From positions 45,541,991-45,605,990 of the forward strand of contig NC_084598.1 of the NCBI RefSeq assembly GCF_033807715.1: 64,000 nucleotides of DNA, in the 5' to 3' direction. The stretch is from Cololabis saira (lineage: Eukaryota; Chordata; Actinopteri; Beloniformes; Belonidae). A program made the position numbers and the translations under genes. Below the pieces are notes generated by a model. It saw only the letters and a program-made list of their open reading frames with translations. It ran no database searches and had not been told where the DNA came from. Positions 37,101 through 42,095 of the stretch are shown one piece after another; the stretch's first letter is position 1, and each line of letters opens with the position of its first letter.

Positions 37101-37705
37101 ACATTTCCTCCAGTAGACGGTGAGATGGAGAAATTGATTTCTATAGTTCTTAGGTTTTAGATATTTGAATTCACACAGATACGAGCTGTAAAAGTGGAAC
37201 ATTTCCTCGTATTTCTGCTGTTTATCTTGATTTACTCTGACATGATCACATTTATACTTCATGTTACACTTCTGCTGGAGTCTAATTTGAGTTTCCTTTA
37301 TTTTAGAAACCAGATTTATTGGGAGACACCTTGTAGCTGCTGAGATCAGCTGATTTTAGGCCAGACATGTCATTTCAGAGCAGGAATCTCATTGAGAAAA
37401 GAGAGTTAAAATCTGACGTCTACGATTCCTTACAATGTAAATAATTTGACAGTTTCCGCTCCCCGTTTTCCTGAATGACTTCAACATTCCCTCAATAATT
37501 TAGAGCCTCCTTCCTGATGGTGGGACGACTCCCAAATAAACAGAGCAGTTGGGTCTGAACAAACGCTTAAAGAAGTGTAACAGTGCTGACCCGCCATCAT
37601 TAACATCTTTGTTTCTGGTTATACTTTTAAAACGCTGTGCTGGTCTCTACTCACCCGGGACGCCGGCGTGCGGCCGATGTAAGGGTTCTGGACCACGCTG
37701 CTCAT
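10455..37705 (-). CDS. kcnab2: kcnab2-like voltage-gated K+ channel beta subunit, complete (15 coding exons, 457 aa)
   Basis: The exons (minus strand) are 37655-37705, 25847-26184, 22332-22375, 20562-20599, 20316-20395, 18744-18788, 18449-18493, 18140-18183, 17984-18070, 17134-17219, 13960-14080, 13730-13824, 13193-13313, 12964-13052 and 10455-10544. All junctions are GT-AG and in phase, giving 1374 bp. Residues ~131-457 are the cytoplasmic aldo-keto-reductase fold that docks as a tetramer on the Kv1 T1 domain and binds NADPH. The active-site set Asp175, Tyr180, Lys208 and Asn248 is intact, exactly 90 residues later than in Kv-beta2. Cofactor-site residues W333-S-P-L and K344 are kept, as is the DQLVENI segment. 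[20 protein letters not shown] and LFHKIG favour beta2 over beta1 or beta3. The ~130-residue N-terminus is not one I recognise. It has an SxIP motif (16-19), a Ser/Gly-rich stretch and a charged helix (~74-110). Confidence 0.93.
10919..12012. repeat. 20-bp minisatellite in kcnab2-like intron 14
   Basis: About 54 copies of a unit GGGTGAGAGATGGGTGTGCT with T/G, A/G and C/T variants, plus occasional shortened units (for example near 11605, 11673 and 11765). G-rich on the plus strand, C-rich in the gene's transcript. It abuts, and probably arose at, the truncated end of the LINE at 12013. Frames through it (HLSPSTP, GVLGERW) are repeat translations. Confidence 0.96.
12013..12835 (-). mobile_element. 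L2-like LINE reverse transcriptase fragment
   Basis: Minus-strand translation shows ordered RT blocks: [72 protein letters not shown] and LGVVLD. A block is missing between QLY and SEVLLIG, and the copy is truncated at both ends, with the minisatellite at its 3' side. It lies in sense orientation within intron 14 of the kcnab2-like gene. Non-functional. Confidence 0.85.
12888..12957. repeat. duplicated exon-14 edge plus 18-bp tandem repeat
   Basis: Bases 12888-12910 repeat, in the same orientation, the last coding bases and donor of exon 14 (TACCTGCATGGCCCGGATGT on the plus strand, original at 12961-12980). Between the copies lie about 2.5 units of CTAGACCCCGGTCCGGTT. The donor AG|GTAGGAAC is therefore present twice, 71 bp apart. 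Confidence 0.9.
12964..13052 (-). CDS. kcnab2: kcnab2-like exon 14
   Basis: Acceptor GCTGCAG, donor CAG|GTAGGA. Residues 399-428, [17 protein letters not shown] then [13 protein letters not shown], are the cofactor-contacting C-terminal part of the reductase fold. Confidence 0.95.
13193..13313 (-). CDS. kcnab2: kcnab2-like exon 13
   Basis: Acceptor GTCCTCAG, donor ATCG|GTAGGG. Residues 359-398 include [18 protein letters not shown] and [20 protein letters not shown]. The phase-1 exit joins G|CC = Ala399. Confidence 0.95.
13314..13729. other. intron 12 with CAATCCAGGACA-type short repeats
   Basis: The intron between exons 12 and 13 holds irregular repeats of ACAATCCAGGA and ATCCACTTCAGAGGACA (13320-13475) and TTTTGGGGAAT words (13590-13635). 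No exon seen. Confidence 0.7.
13730..13824 (-). CDS. kcnab2: kcnab2-like exon 12
   Basis: Acceptor CGGAGCAG, donor CAAG|GTAATA. Residues 327-358: [18 protein letters not shown] then [14 protein letters not shown]. It carries the Trp-Ser-Pro-Leu and Lys cofactor residues. Confidence 0.96.
13840..13914. repeat. 15-bp tandem repeat filling intron 11
   Basis: Five copies of GCCGTCACACAACAA occupy most of the 135-bp intron between exons 11 and 12, starting only ~15 bp from the exon 12 acceptor. On the sense strand this places TTGTGTGACGGC units just upstream of the splice acceptor. Confidence 0.9.
13960..14080 (-). CDS. kcnab2: kcnab2-like exon 11
   Basis: Acceptor TTTCTGCAG, donor ATCG|GTGAGA. 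Residues 287-327: [20 protein letters not shown] then [29 protein letters not shown] and LFHKIG are beta2-type residues. Confidence 0.97.
14262..14305 (-). mobile_element. L2-type LINE 3' tail fragment
   Basis: TTTATTTATATAGCGTCTA on the plus strand is the reverse of the TAGACGCTATATAAATAAA tail that ends the L2-like copies at 24497, 36600 and 43660. Only the last ~40 bp remain. Confidence 0.7.
14585..14885. mobile_element. foldback MITE (CACTGCAAAAACTCACAATC type)
   Basis: The sequence starts CACTGCAAAAACTCACAATC. It contains a large imperfect palindrome: CACCTGTTTCAAGTAGATTT (14707) reads in inverse at 14825-14845, and CACTTGAAATAAGTAGAAAA in inverse at 14795-14818. This is a known style of fish foldback DNA repeat. 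No coding potential. Confidence 0.7.
14945..15110. repeat. 33-bp tandem repeat GGGGATGATTTGGAC...
   Basis: About four copies of a ~32-34 bp unit reading GGGGGATGATTTGGACCGTT then TTTATTTCAG lie in intron 10. Confidence 0.85.
15449..15742. repeat. 40-bp minisatellite, array A
   Basis: About 7.4 copies of a unit GACCCTAGTGGTCTGTAGAG + GACCTGCAGGTCTGGATCTG. The third unit carries a CTCTAG variant. The same unit, with the same variant, forms a second array at 46163-46471. It lies in intron 10. Confidence 0.95.
16177..17101. mobile_element. hAT-type element, TSD GTCTAAAT
   Basis: The ends are CAGGGGTGGGCAAACG and the inverse CGTAGTTTTCCCATGTCTG. A perfect 8-bp duplication GTCTAAAT lies at 16169-16176 and 17102-17109. 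The 925-bp body contains a LINE-like tail (about 16660-16775, ending TTCTATTCTATT). Its right end is only 32 bp from the last base of kcnab2-like exon 10. Confidence 0.92.
17134..17219 (-). CDS. kcnab2: kcnab2-like exon 10
   Basis: Acceptor GTTCACCAG, donor CATG|GTGAGG. Residues 258-286: [18 protein letters not shown] then [17 protein letters not shown] is beta2-type (beta1 and beta3 have EIVRAM). The YWGTSRW strand lines the cofactor site. Confidence 0.97.
17608..17946. repeat. 12-bp array GGTAACCACGAC in intron 9
   Basis: About 28 copies of a GGTAACCACGAY/GGTAACCACAAC unit. GGTAACC is itself a palindrome, so each unit carries a self-complementary core. It lies between exons 9 and 10. Confidence 0.95.
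17984..18070 (-). CDS. kcnab2: kcnab2-like exon 9
   Basis: Acceptor GAACCAG, donor GAGG|GTAGGT. Residues 229-258: [18 protein letters not shown] then [11 protein letters not shown]. It contains Asn248, the fourth active-site position (His in most other aldo-keto reductases, Asn in Kv-beta). Confidence 0.97.
18140..18183 (-). CDS. kcnab2: kcnab2-like exon 8
   Basis: Acceptor GTGTTTCAG, donor GAAG|GTATGG. Residues 214-229: [16 protein letters not shown], near-invariant in Kv-beta proteins. Confidence 0.97.
18449..18493 (-). CDS. kcnab2: kcnab2-like exon 7
   Basis: Acceptor CTTGCAG, donor ACAA|GTACGT. Residues 199-214: [16 protein letters not shown]. It carries the catalytic Lys208. Confidence 0.96.
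18744..18788 (-). CDS. kcnab2: kcnab2-like exon 6
   Basis: Acceptor GTCTTCCAG, donor GGAG|GTACCG. Residues 184-199: [16 protein letters not shown]. It is separated from exon 5 by the TTAGGG-like array. Confidence 0.96.
18819..20297. repeat. interstitial telomere-like array (TTAGGG/TTAGGGG) filling intron 5
   Basis: About 1.48 kb of degenerate TTAGGG and TTAGGGG repeat, with GTTAGAGG and GGATAGGG variants and a ~100-bp higher-order block repeated several times (18840-19130; echoes to 19450). The G-rich strand is plus, so the kcnab2-like transcript carries CCCTAAC. Coding exons 5 and 6 of the same gene flank it within ~30 bp on each side, so it is interstitial. Confidence 0.97.
20316..20395 (-). 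CDS. kcnab2: kcnab2-like exon 5
   Basis: Acceptor CTGTGCAG, donor GCCG|GTGAGT. Residues 158-184: [18 protein letters not shown] then TAEVYSGGR. It carries catalytic Asp175 and Tyr180. Confidence 0.97.
20424..20552. repeat. (CA)n/CACACCTA array in intron 4
   Basis: Most of the 166-bp intron between exons 4 and 5 is CACACACCTACACA repeat. On the sense strand each unit reads GTGTGTAGGTGTGTG, which contains TAG|GTGTGT and so mimics both an acceptor and a donor. Confidence 0.9.
20562..20599 (-). CDS. kcnab2: kcnab2-like exon 4
   Basis: Acceptor TTGATCAG, donor GAGG|TGAG read as GAG|GTGAGA. A 38-bp exon encoding [12 protein letters not shown] (residues 146-157, with split Gly145). Phases 1 and 0 match its neighbours. 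Confidence 0.95.
20632..21750. repeat. ~20-bp array AAATCGTAAATACTGATCGT in intron 3
   Basis: About 1.1 kb of tandem AAATCRTAAATACTGATCRT with missing-half units and C/T, A/G variants, unlike any other array in the window. It occupies most of intron 3 together with the sequence to 22331. Confidence 0.96.
21960..22135. repeat. imperfect ~130-bp direct repeat
   Basis: ACTTTTGAATGGTTTGACAT followed by AGAGTCGTGGGTGGTGTC at 21958 recurs at 22085 with few changes. It lies in intron 3. Confidence 0.7.
22200..22320 (+). mobile_element. LINE 3' end (AATGAAATAAAGAATAAAAT tail)
   Basis: A ~120-bp 3' end matches, on the opposite strand, the tail of the LINE at 39440-40440 (TTGAACTGTTTTGTTTTTC..AATGAAATAAAGAATAAAAT). 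Confidence 0.6.
22332..22375 (-). CDS. kcnab2: kcnab2-like exon 3
   Basis: Acceptor GTCAACAG, donor TTGG|GTAAGT. The 44-bp exon completes Arg130 and encodes [15 protein letters not shown], the start of the reductase barrel. Mammalian genes have NLGKSG here. Phase 2 in and phase 1 out agree with both neighbours. Confidence 0.95.
22830..22883. repeat. (AT)n microsatellite
   Basis: An uninterrupted AT dinucleotide run abuts the left end of the composite element at 22884. Confidence 0.95.
22884..25109. mobile_element. composite DNA element with AAGGCTGGGA termini, containing an L2 copy
   Basis: The left end TTAAGGCTGGGACTTTAGCG with GCGTTAATT..GATTAATTAATTA is answered in inverse at 25045-25109 (TGATTAATTGCGATTAATTA .. 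CCCAGCCCTA). The body includes an L2-like LINE (23262-24497) and four ~58-bp tandem units with CAACCAACGTGCATTAGTGT (24495-24690). An (AT)n run lies at both outer edges, so the target duplication may be hidden in AT repeat. Confidence 0.7.
23262..24497 (+). mobile_element. 5'-truncated L2-like LINE with intact C-terminal frame
   Basis: The frame from ~23270 to a stop at 23722-23724 reads [60 protein letters not shown] and [20 protein letters not shown], the C-terminal region of fish L2-like reverse transcriptases. It is followed by a 3'UTR with a 150-bp internal duplication and the tail TAGACGCTATATAAATAAAA then TTGAATTGAA. It is about 95 percent identical by eye to the copy at 42096-43670. 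Confidence 0.85.
25110..25179. repeat. (AT)n microsatellite
   Basis: About 70 bp of perfect AT dinucleotides right of the composite element. Confidence 0.95.
25181..25215. repeat. duplicate of kcnab2-like exon 2 3' edge and donor
   Basis: ACGTCAAGCGTCTCACCTGT followed by ACATCATGCCCGG repeats, in the same orientation, the exon 2 edge at 25831-25863 (plus-strand ACGTCATGCC there). It recreates the donor TACAG|GTGAGACG about 650 bp further into the intron. Confidence 0.88.
25217..25826. mobile_element. foldback DNA element with long inverted ends
   Basis: The left end CTCAAGCCTGAATTCTGGTT and the right end (inverse TGAAGCCTGAATGATGGGTC) pair. The pairing continues through GTAGGTTAGCTAGC/GCTAACCTACGCC and ~90 bp of GGCGACGCAGACC..TCCGGTTGG against its reverse complement at 25650-25725. 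It sits exactly between the two copies of the exon 2 edge. No transposase. Confidence 0.75.
25847..26184 (-). CDS. kcnab2: kcnab2-like exon 2 (divergent N-terminal domain)
   Basis: Acceptor GTGCCCCCCAG before 26184, donor TACAG|GTGAGA after 25847. Phase 0 in, phase 2 out. It encodes residues 18-130: a Gly/Ser-rich linker, [16 protein letters not shown], a charged predicted helix [18 protein letters not shown], and [11 protein letters not shown] leading into the reductase domain. TTGMxxR resembles the end of the Kv-beta1 variable region (TTGMPHR). The rest is unfamiliar. GC-rich compared with its surroundings. Confidence 0.88.
26336..26400. mobile_element. solo end of the TACGGAAGAGAATCAGGGCC MITE
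   Basis: TACGGAAGAGAATCAGGGCC followed by GGCAGGAGAAAAATAAAAAT matches one terminus of the element at 38289-38552. The partner end is absent. Confidence 0.7.
26480..26590. mobile_element. short inverted-repeat element (GGGTACGCGGCGACGC)
   Basis: GTGTAGGGTACGCGGCGACG and its inverse GCGTCGCCGCGTACCCTACAC are separated by ~12 bp. They are followed by ACGCGGAACCATAAATCAGC, a module shared with 28440 and with the hairpin MITE at 48905. Confidence 0.7.
26640..26834. mobile_element. hAT-like element end (GTAACGCGTTAC repeats, ...CCCAACACTG)
   Basis: Multiple TAACGCGTTAC palindromes end with GCGTTACACCCAACACTG, the outward hAT terminus CAGTGTTGGGTGTAACGC seen widely in fish. Only the right part is clear. 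Confidence 0.65.
27925..28738. mobile_element. PIF/Harbinger-like MITE, TSD TTA
   Basis: The ends GGCTGCGTCCCAATT and the inverse AATTGGGATTGGGCC are flanked by TTA on each side (27922-27924; 28739-28741). Joining the outer flanks reconnects the interrupted LINE reading frame, supporting the boundaries. The interior has paired AAGAAGGGCGAGTG units and the palindromic array at 28305-28450. Confidence 0.8.
28305..28450. repeat. alternating palindromic array CCGTAGGCTACGTAACCTAC
   Basis: About seven 20-22 bp units of CCGTAGGYTACGTWRCCTACG occur, some in direct and some in inverted orientation (CCTACGCCGTAGG beside CCTACGGCGTAGG). The whole segment could fold on itself in several registers. Confidence 0.85.
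29051..29557. other. kcnab2-like intron 1, nothing recognised
   Basis: Unique-looking AT-rich sequence between the LINE end and the BEL/Pao 5' LTR. No exon or element end identified. Confidence 0.4.
29558..30080 (+). repeat. BEL/Pao 5' LTR
   Basis: Begins TGTTAGTGGCCAGCTGAGCT, ends GATGCCAAGGGCTGTAACA. It contains AATAAAAG near its 3' part (about 30020), a likely polyadenylation signal. The primer-binding region directly follows (GTGAAACTCGACGCTG). The primer tRNA was not assigned. Confidence 0.92.
30690..33084 (+). pseudogene. BEL/Pao gag-protease frame
   Basis: The frame is open from upstream of 30745 to a TAG at 33082-33084, >779 codons. In order: a Gag coiled coil (about 31230-31440, K/E/Q-rich with [20 protein letters not shown]), the BEL-type Gag domain ([32 protein letters not shown]), zinc-binding [14 protein letters not shown] and [20 protein letters not shown], then an aspartic protease-like [12 protein letters not shown]. 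In this motif the usual Asp-Thr/Ser-Gly loop reads D-T-Q-S. The TAG interrupts the frame just before a conserved Pol segment that continues in the same frame, so it is an internal nonsense codon. Confidence 0.85.
33142..34029 (+). pseudogene. BEL/Pao reverse transcriptase remnant
   Basis: The frame retains the start of RT ([60 protein letters not shown]). It then jumps from GLNYLAQQY straight to [13 protein letters not shown], a segment normally far downstream, before integrase. The RT catalytic aspartates and RNase H are therefore deleted. The frame ends at 34029 and Pol continues in another frame from 34010. Confidence 0.82.
34010..34745 (+). pseudogene. BEL/Pao integrase remnants (two frames)
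   Basis: The first frame (34010-34420) has the integrase zinc-binding segment [20 protein letters not shown]. The second (34362-34745) has [20 protein letters not shown], the start of the core ([30 protein letters not shown]), then a jump to [14 protein letters not shown], the C-terminal domain. The rest of the catalytic core is missing. Not functional. Confidence 0.8.
34956..35478 (+). repeat. BEL/Pao 3' LTR
   Basis: Matches the 5' LTR base for base except for a few changes (TTTTTC versus TTTTC, GGTTGGGG versus GGTTTGGG, GGTAGCGAAG versus GGTAGGCGAAG). Preceded by a short purine tract GGTGGGAG. Confidence 0.92.
35484..35829. other. repeat-derived sequence with GAATTAGTTAATTCGG words
   Basis: Contains GGAAACTCC and AATTCGGAATTAGTTAATTC blocks (35690-35780) similar to the first 50 bases of the window. 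Probably a DNA-element remnant. No gene. Confidence 0.4.
35830..36840 (+). mobile_element. L1-like RT fragment interrupted by an L2-type 3' end
   Basis: The left part (35830-36075) encodes a decayed DAEKAFDRVEW-type motif (KAFDRAEWK) and [13 protein letters not shown]. The right part (36603-36840) encodes [18 protein letters not shown] then [13 protein letters not shown]. Both belong to one L1-type reverse transcriptase in the same orientation. The L2-type tail 36085-36602 separates them. Confidence 0.7.
36085..36602 (+). mobile_element. L2-like LINE 3'UTR fragment
   Basis: Shares TTTCTTCCTCCTAAAGGGGA, GTTTTTACCTGCCATTGTTT and the tail TAGACGCTATATAAATAAAA with the copies at 24300-24497 and 43440-43665. 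It includes no coding sequence. Heavily 5'-truncated. Confidence 0.85.
36937..37110. repeat. CGACATTTCGACTTTTTTCT repeats
   Basis: About eight imperfect copies of a 20-bp CGACATTTCGACTTTTTTCT unit. The same words form the core of the MITE at 38289-38552 and the last 50 bases of the window. Confidence 0.85.
37111..37654. other. kcnab2-like intron 1, 5' portion
   Basis: No exon or element boundary recognised between the repeat and coding exon 1. The donor side of exon 1 is TCCCGG|GTGAGTAGAG. Confidence 0.4.
37655..37705 (-). CDS. kcnab2: kcnab2-like exon 1 (start codon, SxIP junction)
   Basis: ATG at 37703-37705 in context GTCACCATGA, a strong Kozak match. Seventeen codons [17 protein letters not shown] end exactly at the donor CGG|GTGAGT in phase 0, joining exon 2 (IPKPGG). 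The junction makes S-R-I-P at residues 16-19. The start is supported by Kozak context, phase agreement and the absence of another suitable upstream exon, but not by homology that I can recall. Confidence 0.8.
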
Positions 37706-38078
37706 GGTGACGCTGGTGATGGACGACGTCTGTGTTTTAGTCTCAAACCTCCACCAGCGTCTCAGGGAGAACTGGTTGAGTTAACTCGGTTTCTACTCCT
37801 TCCTACCGGGTCACATGACTCCACGCAGCCCTATGAGCGACCCAGGCTGCACTGCAGAGAGCAGAAAATAATTTTACAGGTAAATTATTTATTGGAAACT
37901 AAAACAGGCATCTGCACTAAAGCTTGTCCCTGAAACAACCGAACACTGACTTCTTATTTTAGACATGTCGTGTATCTACGGAAAAGCAAAGTGTTACTAC
38001 GGGAACAGTTCATAAAACCAGCCGTCTCAGAACGTCCCAGATAATCCACAAAATTCAGTGTAAAGAAATATTTACCAA
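37706..38078. other. sequence upstream of the kcnab2-like start codon
   Basis: Presumed 5'UTR and promoter-side sequence. No CpG-rich block or TATA box could be assigned with confidence. An alternative upstream first exon cannot be excluded. Confidence 0.4.
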
Positions 38079-39275
38079 TGACTGCGTTTCCAGCATCAAT
38101 AACCCTTCTCTAACCGGAATATGATCAATAACCCGGTTTTGCACGGCCATGTAAACACCAATAACCCCTTTGAATAACCGGAATTTGCTCATATTCTGGT
38201 CTTTAAAAACCCCAATATGACCCCAGGGTTCCTCCTTTTATAACCCGAATATTGGGTCATGTTTAGCCTAACGGGATTTCTACGGTAGAGAATCAGGGCC
38301 ACGCATGAGAAAAATAAAAATAATATTTTAAAATAGGAAGATTTGTTTTTCATTATGCACTTCGAGAAAAAAGTTGAAATGTTGAGAAAAAAGTCGAAAT
38401 GTCGACTTTATTCACGAAATTTCCACTTTATTCTTGAAATTGTATTTCAACATTAATCTCGACATTTTGACCTTTTTCTCGAAGTGCACAATAAAAAAAA
38501 ATCTTCCCCTCTCAAATATTTTTCTCCTGCCTGGCCCTGATTCTCTTCCGTAGGATTTCCCCATCAAACGGAACAGGAATTAGTTTTCTGCACATGCTCT
38601 GTTCACAAGGAATCCTGGTCTTTTGAGTCCAGGAAGTTCTTCTAAACACGGAGAAACCAAGACCAGGAGGAGACTAATCACTTCATAAATGTAATGAAGG
38701 ATATGAACATTTCTGCATTTGTAGACGGTAGAAAGTACCGGGATAGAAGATTTACAAGAAGGTGAGAGGAAATTTGAAGCAGCATTTGTAGGAAACCCAG
38801 ACCAGATCAAGCTCCGCTGGAAGATGCTGGAAAAGGAGGACTACAGGACCGAGAAACTAAACAACTTCTACTGGGCTGTTGATTATCCACCCTGCTGCTG
38901 TTATTGTTGTTGTTTTGGATTTGGATACAGGAAGAAGAAGCAGAAATGACGGGAATTAAAAAATATATCATATATATTTTATATCAAAAATGCATATACA
39001 TATATATGCATTAGGTTCTTACCAACATGGTATTAACCATTCATATATATGCAGACAAGGTAAAATAAAGAAAAATTTAAATTTAAAAAAGGAAATGAGG
39101 GGAATTGCGTCATGATGTTCTCCGTGCGTCGCTGGTTTGATCCAGATAAATGATTAATCACCATGTTTACAGGGATAACCCTGTTAGCTCACGCATGGAA
39201 ACACATTATTCCCAATGTTTCAGTAACCAGAATATTGACCTTAACCCCAATTTTGACTGATGGAAACGTAGTCTG
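38079..39275 (+). mobile_element. Harbinger-like DNA element with SANT/Myb-like remnant
   Basis: The ends GACTGCGTTTCCAGCATCAA and, in inverse, GACTACGTTTCCATCAGTCA pair, and subterminal AACCGGAATATG words follow. The interior (38640-38930, plus strand) encodes, with frame breaks, NHFINVMKDMNISAFVDGRK then YRDRR, and later GNPDQIKLRWKMLEKEDYR, the Myb/SANT-type DNA-binding protein that accompanies Harbinger transposases. A solo left end of the same family is at 48405-48615. A younger MITE is inserted at 38289. Confidence 0.7.
38289..38552. mobile_element. MITE with TACGG(A/T)AGAGAATCAGGGCC ends, nested in Harbinger-like element
   Basis: The terminal inverted repeats TACGGTAGAGAATCAGGGCC and the inverse GGCCCTGATTCTCTTCCGTA enclose CGACATTT-type repeats. 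The flanks GGATTTC (left) and GGATTTC (right) form a 7-8 bp target duplication. The related uninterrupted sequence at 48600 (ACGGGATTTCCCCGTC) shows the empty site. Confidence 0.88.
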
Positions 39276-39318
39276 TGTGGTCTTAAAATCGAGCTTGGTC
39301 TCAAAGTTGAAATTGAAG

Positions 39319-39364
39319 CCACAGTCCCACAGTCCCATGTTTCCATGGGACTGTGGGACTGTGG
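39319..39364. other. perfect 46-bp hairpin (21-bp arms, 4-nt loop)
   Basis: Arms CCACAGTCCCACAGTCCCAT+G and the exact inverse surround the loop TTTC. It lies just right of the Harbinger-like element. No flanking element ends seen. Confidence 0.9.
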
Positions 39365-39439
39365 CACCAACAGCACTCCGGGGCAGGAGTGAGATCTGCG
39401 GCTGCTGTTATCGGCACTGTTTCAGGAGAAGGGAATAGT

Positions 39440-40440
39440 TTCATTTTTCATTTTTTCATTTCATTTTATTCTTTATTTCATTCAAAAAACAAAACAATTC
39501 AATACAAACACAAATGTTCCTAACTTGTGAATGAAAAGGGAGCAGAAAGAAGAAGAATCTTATCTGATCTGCCCCTTTCACAAATAACATAAATTAAAAA
39601 TAATAATAATAATAAAAAAAACAACAACTAGGTGAATAAAAACAACTAAAATAAAATAAAATTAAAATAACATTAAAATAAAATTACCACCGCCTATGGG
39701 TATGTCAATCAAACTCAACTAACATGTTTCATTATATTTCCTTAACATACAGGTTTTAATTGTTCTTTTGAATGTAATGTTTGATTTGGATTCTTTGTTT
39801 TCTTTATTCAGATTGTTCCATAAACTGATTCCTTTCACAGAAACACAACGTTCCATCAATTTAGTCCTGAATCTTGGTTTTATAAAAATCTCTGTTCCTT
39901 TTAAGTTACACTTGCTTTCTCTTTTTTCAAATCTTTTCTGAATGTTGATTGGTAAAGTTTTTTTTTATGAGCTTTAAACATAATTTGCAGAATACTATGG
40001 TCTACTAGTTCATGAAATTTCAACGATTTTAACTGAAGGAATAATGGATTTGTTGGATCTCTATATCGTTTTCTACTAATTATCCTTATGGCTCTTTTTT
40101 GCAGAATGAAAATGTATTGATTATAAATGTTTTACAGGCTTTTCCCCAAACTTCAACACAGTAGGTCAGATATGGAACAATCAGAGAGTTATATAAAATA
40201 TACAATGCTTTGTTGTCCAATGAATCCTTTACTTTGTGTAACAGAGCAATTGTTTTTGATATTTTTATCTTTGTATAATGTATATGTGATTTCCAATTCA
40301 GATTCTCATCCAGCATGACACCCAAAAACTTGGTTTCCCTTACTCTATTAATTTCAATACCATCTATATTAATTGAAGTGTCCGTTTCCCCCCGAATAGT
40401 GCCATGAGGGAAAAGAGGCAGAAAGCCATGAAACAAGGGA
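39440..40440 (-). mobile_element. LINE fragment: RT C-terminus and 3' tail
   Basis: The minus-strand frame 40436-40086 encodes INRVRETKFLGVMLDENLNW, KSHIHYTKIKISKTIALLHK and ALYILYNSLIVPYLTYCVEV, a non-LTR RT C-terminal region. The 3' end with AATGAAATAAAGAATAAAAT is at ~39460 and matches 22200-22320 in reverse. Confidence 0.75.
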
Positions 40441-40498
40441 AGGGAAAGGCCCAGAGGGACGAGAGCTCATCACCATCCCATCAGTTTCCAATGAAAGA

Positions 40499-40893
40499 AG
40501 TGACCGTAGACTCTGTAGTGTGAGGTAGAGGCTGCAGAAAGAGGTGACCATAGACTCTGTAGTGTGAGGTAGAGGCTGCAGAAAGAAGTGACCATAGACT
40601 CTGTAGTGTGAGGTAGAGGCTGCAGAAAGAAGTGACCATAGACTCTGTAGTGTGAGGTAGAGGCTGCAGAAAGAAGTGACCGTAGACTCTGTAGTGTGAG
40701 GTAGAGGCTGCAGAAAGAGGTGACCATAGACTCTGTAGTGTGAGGTAGAGGCTGCAGAAAGAAGTGACCGTAGACTCTGTAGTGTGAGGTAGAGGCTGCA
40801 GAAAGAAGTGACCATAGACTCTGTAGTGTGAGGTAGAGGCTGCAGAAAGAAGTGACCATAGACTCTGTAGTGTGAGGTAGAGGCTGCAGAAAT
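40499..40893. repeat. 44-bp minisatellite
   Basis: About nine copies of a unit GTGACCATAGACTCTGTAGT + GTGAGGTAGAGGCTGCAGAA + AGAA. The alternating CATAG/CGTAG variants define higher-order order. On the minus strand all three frames are open (SLYLTLQSL etc.), a repeat artefact. Confidence 0.95.
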
Positions 40894-42095
40894 CTGGCTG
40901 ACCGGGCGGTTTGAACTTTGCTGCGAGCGGGTAAAAAAAACACTGCGGGATCGGGATGTAGCCTAGCGACCAGATGGAAATCAATGATGTGGAAAAGAAT
41001 CTCAAACAAGGTCTTTACAAAACAAAGACAAAGCAAGGCTAGTCAGATATTTGGAGAAACTGTGTTTAGTGTCTGTGGAGCATCTTGAAGAGAAACGAGG
41101 GATTGGAACCAGCAGTCGGTCAGCAGCTTCTCTTCCTCCACAGCAATGTAATGCCCAAGCGATTCATTTGTTAAATTAATTTGTTTCATTTGTTAACTTT
41201 GTTTATTTTGTGTTATTTATTAGTGTTATTTGAGCCACTCACAGCTACTCTCGTTGCTAAAACCTCAATCATAATTGATGCGCGTGAAAGGTGAAAAAGC
41301 TTATGCAATGATGGATTTGCATCTAACTTTCAGTCAGGTGACCTATGAACTGTCAATCATCCATCAAGCTCCACAATGATCATGTTAACATTAAATCAGA
41401 GAGATTTGTCTGGACATTTCTCTTGCGGGACGGGAGAAGACACTAAATCAATGCATCTCTATTATTGTGCGGAATAAATTCATAAAGTTTTGCGGGAGTG
41501 GATATAAACACTGCGGGAGCGGGATGAAGAAAACAGTCCCACGCAGGGCTCTCCCTTTCCCCTACACCGGCCTGGAACAGACCAGGTTCCCTCCAACCTG
41601 CCCGGGTTTCAGAGCTCAAAGCAGGATCCTGGTGGAGGAGAAGATTCCTGTCCAACACACCGGCTTGTGCTCGACCTGACGGTGACTGAGGCCACGTTTC
41701 CACATAACCAGGTATTTACAAAAACGGATATTTCCCCCTCTACGTTTTGAAAAATCCCATCATTTCCAGGAACCTGCATAAATACTGTTAAGGTGCTATG
41801 AGCAGCCAACCCTACAGGGGGCAGTGTAACGAGAAGATAAAGTCATGCTAGCCAATCAGAATCCTGGAAAAAAACATCAACAAATGACACGAGTAACTTC
41901 CAGTTACTTCCAAGATGAAAGCGAGTCTTTGGTTTGGAGTCACAGAGAAGTGGAGTTACTTTTAAGTGTGACTTTAGAATATAAAACAGGTAAAATACAA
42001 GAAAATATTCACGGTTACAAACTAATTGTAAACACAGGTCGCACAAATGATGCTGGTGACGTTTGTGTCTCATAATGTGAAGTTCTGAAGACTAA
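40894..42095. other. intergenic, repeat-derived, no gene
   Basis: Contains two GCGGGA(G/T)CGGGAT(G) stretches (40950, 41510) and an element end near 41690-41760 (GGCCACGTTTCCACATAACC). Short open frames only. Nothing recognisable. Confidence 0.4.

Noticed and set aside
12964..37705. Assignment to kcnab1 or kcnab3
   Set aside because: [18 protein letters not shown] and LFHKIG are beta2-type residues. The TTGM..R junction and C-terminal LRNKP resemble beta1, so the paralogue call is likely rather than certain.
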